Shown piece after piece: positions 1 to 3,947 of a DNA stretch of 8,239 bases (its first letter is position 1; each line of letters begins with the position of its first letter). The position numbers were made by a program, and so were the translations under genes. The stretch covers positions 1-8,239 of the forward strand of contig JAGQTR010000246.1 in the NCBI GenBank assembly GCA_020438915.1, written 5' to 3'. The DNA comes from Mycobacterium sp. (GTDB lineage: Bacteria > Actinomycetota > Actinomycetes > Mycobacteriales > Mycobacteriaceae). The notes under the pieces are model-generated. The model saw nothing but the letters and a program-made list of their open reading frames with translations. It was not told the DNA's origin and did not search any database.

Positions 1-819
1 CGACCCGACCTGCATCTGCCCGGCGTCGATGCGCACCCCGCCGAACCAGATCAGCGCGACGCTGGACACGTTGATCACCAACGTCGTCACCGGCAGCATC
101 AACGCCTGCCACCGGCCGGCCTCGATCGCGGTATCGGCCAGCGCACTATTGGACTCGGCGAATCGGTTGCGTTCGAAGGGTTCCCGCGCGAACGCCCGCA
201 CGACCCGCAGACCGGTGAGCTGCTCGCGCATCACACGGTTGATTCCATCTATCTGACGCTGCAGCCGCCGGAATATCGGCAGCAGGTGCGACACGATCCA
301 GTAGTTGGCCAACGCGAGCACCGGCACACTGACGATCAGTAGCCACGACAGGCCGGCATCCAGGTGGATAGCCATGACGATGCCGCCGACGCTCATGATC
401 GGGGCGGTGATCAGCATCGTGCAGGTCAGCTGTACCAACAGCTGGATCTGCTGGACATCGTTGGTGGTCCGGGTCAGCAGCGAGGGGGCGCCGAAGCGCG
501 CGGTCTCCTCAGCCGACAGGCCGGTGACGTGGTGAAAGATCGCCGAGCGCAGGTCCCGGCCGACGCCCATGCTGGCCCGCGATCCGAAATAGACCGCACC
601 GACCGCGCAGACCACCTGCACCGCGGTCACGGCGAGCATCACCGCGCCGAGCTCGACGATGCGGCGCAGGTCCCCCCGTGCCACGCCGTCGTCGATGATC
701 GCGGCATTGACCGTCGGCAGGTACAGCGTTGCCAGCGTGCTGATCACTTGGAACACCGCAACCACCGCAAGCAGCCCTCGGTACGGCCGCACGTGCCGTC
801 GGAGCAGGCTCCAAAGCAT
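1..819 (-). CDS. ABC exporter, N-terminal transmembrane half (partial, runs off the left edge)
   Basis: Reading leftward from the ATG at 819-817, 273 codons stay open to base 1, so the gene is cut by the window edge. The visible part is the membrane domain of a type I ABC exporter. Hydrophobic helices lie near residues 15-35, 55-78, 130-152 and 156-180, and a fifth begins near 240. The family signatures are a TRTTNDVQQI segment (about 116-125) after the second helix and REQLTGLRVVRAFARE (198-213), the conserved intracellular stretch of ABC_membrane domains. The nucleotide-binding domain should lie beyond the edge; full members are usually about 580 residues. A GAAGG Shine-Dalgarno (827-831), 7 bases from the ATG, supports this start. 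By synteny it matches M. tuberculosis Rv1273c, recalled as pairing with Rv1272c as a heterodimeric exporter. The substrate cannot be read from the sequence; 'drug transporter' labels are by homology only. It is divergent from the lipoprotein genes. Confidence 0.93.
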   Translation of the reverse strand, partial: MLWSLLRRHVRPYRGLLAVVAVFQVISTLATLYLPTVNAAIIDDGVARGDLRRIVELGAVMLAVTAVQVVCAVGAVYFGSRASMGVGRDLRSAIFHHVTGLSAEETARFGAPSLLTRTTNDVQQIQLLVQLTCTMLITAPIMSVGGIVMAIHLDAGLSWLLIVSVPVLALANYWIVSHLLPIFRRLQRQIDGINRVMREQLTGLRVVRAFAREPFERNRFAESNSALADTAIEAGRWQALMLPVTTLVINVSSVALIWFGGVRIDAGQMQVGS

Positions 820-946
820 CCCGCTACCTTCGCATATCCGCCCGGCGGGACACGTGTTCGGCTGCCCCGCCTGAGAATTCCATAAATGAGCAGGTCAGTC
901 GGCATGTCGGTGGTTGGCGCGGCGGGCTGCCGCTACAGTGCATGGC
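820..946. other. Divergent intergenic region (ABC exporter / lprB)
   Basis: These 127 bases separate the start of the exporter from the preferred lprB start. They hold the exporter Shine-Dalgarno, the candidate lprB -10 box (934-939) and an imperfect palindrome at 845-862. The palindrome's core, ACACGTGT (850-857), is perfect, and 7 of 9 pairs match over 18 bases. No small ORF or structured RNA is evident. Confidence 0.6.
827..831 (-). promoter_or_regulatory. Shine-Dalgarno of the ABC exporter gene
   Basis: GAAGG on the minus strand lies 7 bases upstream of the ATG at 819. It supports that start over any upstream in-frame codon. No convincing TAnnnT box was found between it and base 946 on this strand. 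Confidence 0.6.
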
Positions 947-947
947 G
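934..947 (+). promoter_or_regulatory. Candidate -10 box and leaderless start of lprB
   Basis: TACAGT (934-939) fits the mycobacterial TAnnnT -10 consensus. Seven bases follow, then GTG at 947-949, so transcription would start on or within a base of the start codon. No Shine-Dalgarno precedes this GTG, as expected for a leaderless mRNA. The -35 region is not recognisable; TTGGCG at 914 is only 14 bases away. Confidence 0.5.
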
Positions 948-1525
948 TGACACCCAGCAAGTCGGCGCATCTTGCCTCTCCTTCCCGCGTGCGGGGGGTG
1001 CTGGCCCTTGCGGCTGTGACCATGTTTCCGGTTCTCGCCGCGTGCTCCGAACCGGGTCCGGCGTCCCCTGAGGTGCCGACCACCGACGCCCCCCAGCAGG
1101 CCGTCTCACACGGGCCGTTCTTCCCCGAATGCGGCGGTGTCAGCGACGAGGAGGTCACCAAGCAGACACAGGTGCCCGGGCTGGTCAATACCGCCAGGAC
1201 GTCGGTGGGTTGCCAGTGGTTGTCCGGCGGCAGCATCCTGGGTCCGCATTTCTCTTTCACCTGGTTCCGGGGCAGCCCCATCGGTCGGGAACGCAAGACC
1301 ATGGAACTGTCCCGCACCAGCGTGGAGGACATCAGCATCGAGGGCCATGATGGCTTCATGGGGATCAATGAGGACCCGAAGGTGGGCGTGAATCTTTGCG
1401 AGGTCGGCATCCAGTTCGGAGATGACTTCATTGAGTGGTCGATCAGCTACGCGCAGGAGCCGTTTCCCGACGCATGCGACGTAGCCACGGAACTGACCCG
1501 CCAGTCGATCGTGAACTCCAAGTGA
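947..1525 (+). CDS. lprB: LprB-like lipoprotein (DUF3558 type)
   Basis: This is a 192-residue secreted lipoprotein. From the GTG at 947 it has a basic N-terminus (K5, R14, R16), a hydrophobic stretch (about 18-31) and the lipobox LAAC with the acylated cysteine at C33, followed by a Ser/Pro/Thr-rich linker. Four more cysteines (62, 89, 151, 177) probably form two disulfides outside the membrane. The mature domain (HGPFFPECGG, GCQWL, FRGSPIGRERK, LCEVGIQF, DACDVA) closely matches my memory of M. tuberculosis LprB (about 185 residues), and the position in the gene order agrees. The frame opens further upstream at TTG 914, but that codon would put the promoter inside the gene and add residues before the signal peptide. 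GTGs at 989 and 998 would cut into the signal region. The function is unknown. The stop codon overlaps the next start, so the pair is probably co-transcribed. Confidence 0.9.
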   Translation: MTPSKSAHLASPSRVRGVLALAAVTMFPVLAACSEPGPASPEVPTTDAPQQAVSHGPFFPECGGVSDEEVTKQTQVPGLVNTARTSVGCQWLSGGSILGPHFSFTWFRGSPIGRERKTMELSRTSVEDISIEGHDGFMGINEDPKVGVNLCEVGIQFGDDFIEWSISYAQEPFPDACDVATELTRQSIVNSK

Positions 1526-2085
1526 GCCCCCGACGCATGCCCGCGGGTCGCGCACTGGTCGGCGCGACCGCCGCGCTGGCCAGTCTGGTCATGCTGACCG
1601 GGTGTACGCAGACCGTCGATGGCACCGCGGCCAAATCTGGTTCTTCTGACGTGCCCCGCAACAACGACTCGCAGCGCAAATACCCGAACCTGTTGAAGGA
1701 ATGTGATGTCCTGACCGAGGACATCCTGGCCGAGACCGTCGGTGCCGACCCGCTGGATATTCAGAGTACGTTCGTCGGCGCGGTGTGCCGGTGGCAGGCG
1801 GCAAATCCCGCGGGGCTTGTCGACATCACCCGCTTCTGGTTTGAGCTGGGCAATCTGGACAACGAGCGCAAGGTCTCCGAGGAATTGGGGTATCAGATCG
1901 AGAACCGGTCCATCGCCGGTATCGCATCGTTTGTGATGCGGCCCGACGATCCCAACGGTTCCTGCGGCGTCGCAAGCGAGGCGGTCGGGGTGGTGGGCTG
2001 GTGGGTCAACCCTCAGACGCCCGGTATCGATGCGTGCTCGATGGCGATCAAGCTGATGGAACTGACCCTGGCCACTCGCGCTTAA
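1522..2085 (+). CDS. lprC: LprC-like lipoprotein (DUF3558 type)
   Basis: This is a 187-residue secreted lipoprotein of unknown function. The start chosen is GTG 1522, which shares GTGA with the lprB stop. That arrangement implies translational coupling and explains the missing Shine-Dalgarno. The open frame extends to ATG 1435, but those 29 extra residues are charged, overlap lprB and would bury the signal peptide. From 1522 the signal peptide runs to lipobox LTGC with the acylated cysteine at C28; ATG 1537 is a possible alternative start. Mature cysteines at 61, 89, 148 and 172 match the LprB spacing. The segments ECDVLTEDI, CRWQAANPAG, MRPDDPNG, GVVGWWVNPQ and DACSMAIKLMELTLAT agree with my memory of M. 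tuberculosis LprC (about 180 residues). It is a diverged paralogue of its neighbour. It ends 23 bases before the stop of the convergent phosphatase gene. Confidence 0.9.
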   Translation: MSPRRMPAGRALVGATAALASLVMLTGCTQTVDGTAAKSGSSDVPRNNDSQRKYPNLLKECDVLTEDILAETVGADPLDIQSTFVGAVCRWQAANPAGLVDITRFWFELGNLDNERKVSEELGYQIENRSIAGIASFVMRPDDPNGSCGVASEAVGVVGWWVNPQTPGIDACSMAIKLMELTLATRA

Positions 2086-2094
2086 CGCGTGTCG

Positions 2095-2115
2095 GCGCTA
2101 CCTCACGCTTAGCGC
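2095..2115. terminator. Weak hairpin between convergent genes, possible bidirectional terminator
   Basis: GCGCTA (2095-2100) and TAGCGC (2110-2115) are perfect inverted repeats around a 9-base loop, between the lprC stop and the phosphatase stop; the right arm overlaps the phosphatase stop codon. The stem is only 6 pairs and no T-run follows on either strand, so it is not a classical intrinsic terminator. Confidence 0.25.
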
Positions 2116-2672
2116 GCGATATGGAAGTCGACCAGCTCCGCGCTGCCGAGGGCCCACTGATCCCACGGTTTGCGGGTGCGCAGCAGTGCTATCGAGGAGG
2201 TTGGAAACTTCGCCGAGATCTCCTGGGCGACAGCGTTATTGCAGGTCTCGTCGTTCGCGAGATTCAATGCAAGCGAGGACATCACCGGTTCATGGCCGAC
2301 GACCAGCAGTGTCGAGAGGTCCCCGTGACCGCCGATATCCCCGGCGAAGCGTGACCGAACTCGGTTGATCTCGTCGATGACGATGCCGGGCGTCGAGTTG
2401 TAGATGCGATCCACGTACTGCACTGGCGCGCTGATGCCGGCGAGTTCCAGCGTCTGCCGGGTGCGGGTGGCTGTTGAGCACAGCACCGCGTCCACCCCGC
2501 CGGTACCGGCCAGCGCCGCCCTGATCCAGTCACCGGCCAGCGCGGCCTCCCGGGTGCCCCGGGCGGCCAGTGGGCGGTCGTGGTCGGCGATACCCGACGG
2601 GTAGTCCGATTTGGCATGCCGAAGCAGTAGCAGCGTGCGGTACCCATCGCTCGGGCGGCTCGTGGAGCTCAT
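2109..2672 (-). CDS. SixA-type phosphohistidine phosphatase (histidine phosphatase superfamily)
   Basis: This is a 187-residue cytosolic enzyme of the histidine phosphatase (phosphoglycerate mutase-like) superfamily. The catalytic core is visible: LLLLRHAKSD carries R18-H19, the His that becomes phosphorylated; STATRTRQT (66-74) supplies the phosphate-pocket Arg; and VVGHEP carries the second His, H127. The small size, the RHAKSD form and the HDRPLAARGTREA segment (31-43) place it with SixA, which in E. coli removes phosphate from histidine phosphotransfer proteins. The substrate here is unknown. By synteny it matches M. tuberculosis Rv1276c. The ATG at 2672 is chosen because it begins just before the RHG-motif strand and has a TAnnnT box 7 bases upstream. 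The frame stays open to 2972, but that would cross the neighbour's promoter and reading frame. It is divergent from the nuclease operon and convergent with lprC. Confidence 0.9.
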   Translation of the reverse strand: MSSTSRPSDGYRTLLLLRHAKSDYPSGIADHDRPLAARGTREAALAGDWIRAALAGTGGVDAVLCSTATRTRQTLELAGISAPVQYVDRIYNSTPGIVIDEINRVRSRFAGDIGGHGDLSTLLVVGHEPVMSSLALNLANDETCNNAVAQEISAKFPTSSIALLRTRKPWDQWALGSAELVDFHIAR

Positions 2673-2685
2673 GGCAGTAACGGTA
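2673..2685 (-). promoter_or_regulatory. Candidate -10 box and leaderless start of the phosphatase gene
   Basis: On the minus strand TACCGT (2685-2680) fits TAnnnT, and 7 bases separate it from the ATG at 2672. The bases between contain no Shine-Dalgarno. The spacing is the same as upstream of lprB and the GMC gene, which suggests a leaderless mRNA. Confidence 0.42.
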
Positions 2686-2711
2686 AGGCATACCGGTGCG
2701 CGTCCCCGGAC

Positions 2712-2734
2712 TTGTCGGAGGGCCGCCCTACACT
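2712..2734 (+). promoter_or_regulatory. RecA-independent (PafBC-type) DNA-damage promoter of the nuclease operon
   Basis: TTGTCGGAG (2712-2720), exactly 8 bases (2721-2728), then TACACT (2729-2734). The mycobacterial RecA-NDp consensus, now attributed to the activator PafBC, is TTGTCRGTG-N8-TAnnnT. The match is 8 of 9 in the upstream element (A for T at its eighth base), with exact spacing and a consensus-fitting -10. Transcription should start near 2741-2743, leaving a leader of about 56-58 bases before the SbcD-like ATG. No LexA/SOS-box palindrome was seen here. The inference is induction by DNA damage independently of LexA/RecA. Confidence 0.72.
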
Positions 2735-2743
2735 CGCGGTGCG

Positions 2744-2797
2744 ATGGCGAAATGGCCGGGCGGATGGGCTGCCAGCAGGCGAGTAAGGAGGGGTTGA
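2744..2797 (+). CDS. Possible 17-residue upstream ORF in the nuclease operon leader
   Basis: An ATG lies 9 bases after the candidate -10 box, so it would be at or within about 3 bases of the mRNA 5' end. It opens MAKWPGGWAASRRVRRG and ends in TGA at 2795-2797, one base before the SbcD-like ATG. Its last codons (AGG AGG GGT) overlap the downstream Shine-Dalgarno, and its end is rich in Arg, with three AGG codons that are rare in high-GC actinobacteria. Ribosomes finishing this ORF would sit on the next start, so it could couple or modulate nuclease translation. The peptide resembles nothing I know. It may be fortuitous, because AGGAGG forces Arg codons in this frame. Confidence 0.35.
   Translation: MAKWPGGWAASRRVRRG
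2785..2793 (+). promoter_or_regulatory. Strong Shine-Dalgarno of the SbcD-like gene
   Basis: AAGGAGGGG lies 5 bases upstream of the ATG at 2799. It is the strongest ribosome binding site in the window and fixes this start. Confidence 0.85.
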
Positions 2798-2798
2798 G

Positions 2799-3947
2799 AT
2801 GCGGTTTCTGCATACTGCCGACTGGCAACTCGGCATGACCCGGCACTTCCTCAACGGGGAGGCGCAGCCCCGGTATTCGGCCGCGCGGCGCGCCGCAGTC
2901 GCCGCTCTCGGCCCGCTCGCCGGTGACGTGGGCGCGGAGTTCGTTGTGGTCGCCGGCGATGTTTTCGAGCACAATCAGCTCGCACCCCGCGATGTCAGCC
3001 AGTCATTGGAGGCGATGCGCGGTATCGAGGTGCCGGTGTACCTGCTTCCGGGCAATCACGACCCGCTGGACGCGTCGTCGGTGTACACCAGCGCGCTGTT
3101 CACCGCCGAACGGCCCGACAATGTGATCGTCCTGGACCGCCCCGGTATCCATGAGGTTCGGCCGGGGCTGCAGCTCGTCGCCGCGCCGTGGTATTCCAAG
3201 GCGCCCACCACCGATCTGGTCGCTGATGTGCTCGACGCCCTGCCCGCAGATGGGGTCACCCGCATCGTCGTCGGCCACGGCGCGGTCGACATCCTCGTTC
3301 CCGACAAGGATCGGGCGTCGTTGATCCGGCTCGCAGCGCTCGAGGCCGCCATCACCCGGGGTGCGGTGCATTACGTCGCCTTGGGGGACAAGCACTCTCG
3401 GATGAGTGTGGGCGCTACCGGCCGCGTTTGGTACTCCGGTTCGCCGGAGGTGACGAACTACGACGACATCGAGCCGGATCCGGGGAATGTGCTCGCCGTC
3501 GATATCGACGAATCCGATCCGCTGCGGCCCATCGACGTGGATGCCCGCCGCGTCGGTGGCTGGCGTTTCGTCTCGTTGTGCCGCGCGGTCGACGACAGTC
3601 GCGACATCGCCGACCTCGATATCAATCTGGATCTGGTGCCCGACAAGGAGCGCACCGTGATTCGGTTGGGTCTGACCGGTTCGCTCACGGTCACTGACAG
3701 GGCTGCGTTGGATGCGTGCCTGGACCGCTACGCGCGACTGTTCGCCGCGCTCGTTCCGTGGGACAAGCAGACCGATATCGCCGTGATGCCGGCCGACGGT
3801 GAGTTCGACGACCTCTGCATCGGCGGGTTTGCGGCTGCCGCGGTCGACGAGTTGGTGGCCACCGCCCGTTCGACCTGCGATGACGCCGACGACGCCAGGG
3901 CGGCGCTGGCGCTGCTGTTGCGGCTCAGCGAGGGGGGTGCGGCATGA
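2799..3947 (+). CDS. SbcD/Mre11-like metallophosphoesterase, DNA-repair nuclease subunit
   Basis: This 382-residue protein has the calcineurin-like phosphoesterase fold of Mre11/SbcD, the nuclease that works with an SbcC/Rad50 ATPase on DNA ends. Motifs in order are HTADWQLG (5-12, D8), VVAGDVFE (50-57, D54), LLPGNHDP (82-89, N86, H87), VVGHGAV (157-163, H160) and ALGDKHS (194-200, D197, H199). Then come SGSPEVTNYDD (213-223) and a C-terminal capping/partner-binding region. Two positions differ from classical Mre11: Q10 where the first motif has His, and D197 where GHxH has its first His. Both residues can still bind metal, so activity may be kept or altered. By synteny it matches M. tuberculosis Rv1277, and I recall similar motifs in actinobacterial homologues. 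The start is fixed by a strong Shine-Dalgarno. The stop overlaps the next start (ATGA), indicating coupled, near-equimolar synthesis. The upstream promoter predicts DNA-damage induction. Confidence 0.92.
   Translation: MRFLHTADWQLGMTRHFLNGEAQPRYSAARRAAVAALGPLAGDVGAEFVVVAGDVFEHNQLAPRDVSQSLEAMRGIEVPVYLLPGNHDPLDASSVYTSALFTAERPDNVIVLDRPGIHEVRPGLQLVAAPWYSKAPTTDLVADVLDALPADGVTRIVVGHGAVDILVPDKDRASLIRLAALEAAITRGAVHYVALGDKHSRMSVGATGRVWYSGSPEVTNYDDIEPDPGNVLAVDIDESDPLRPIDVDARRVGGWRFVSLCRAVDDSRDIADLDINLDLVPDKERTVIRLGLTGSLTVTDRAALDACLDRYARLFAALVPWDKQTDIAVMPADGEFDDLCIGGFAAAAVDELVATARSTCDDADDARAALALLLRLSEGGAA

Noticed and set aside
364..885. Plus-strand frame of 173 residues opposite the ABC exporter
   Set aside because: The minus strand encodes clear exporter helices and motifs in 273 uninterrupted codons; the plus frame is rich in His/Asp/Arg and unlike any protein I know.
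904..912. ATGTCGGTG, an 8 of 9 match to the upstream PafBC element, ahead of lprB
   Set aside because: No TAnnnT box lies 8 bases downstream (921-926 reads GGCGGG); the nearest is 21 bases away, so the spacing rule fails.
1435..1521. ATG 1435 as the start of the second lipoprotein
   Set aside because: It would put 29 charged residues before the signal peptide and overlap lprB by 91 bases, whereas GTG 1522 gives a standard lipoprotein signal.
2673..2972. N-terminal extension of the phosphatase up to 2972
   Set aside because: It would overlap the SbcD-like gene and its promoter and adds about 100 residues before a motif that normally lies near the N-terminus.
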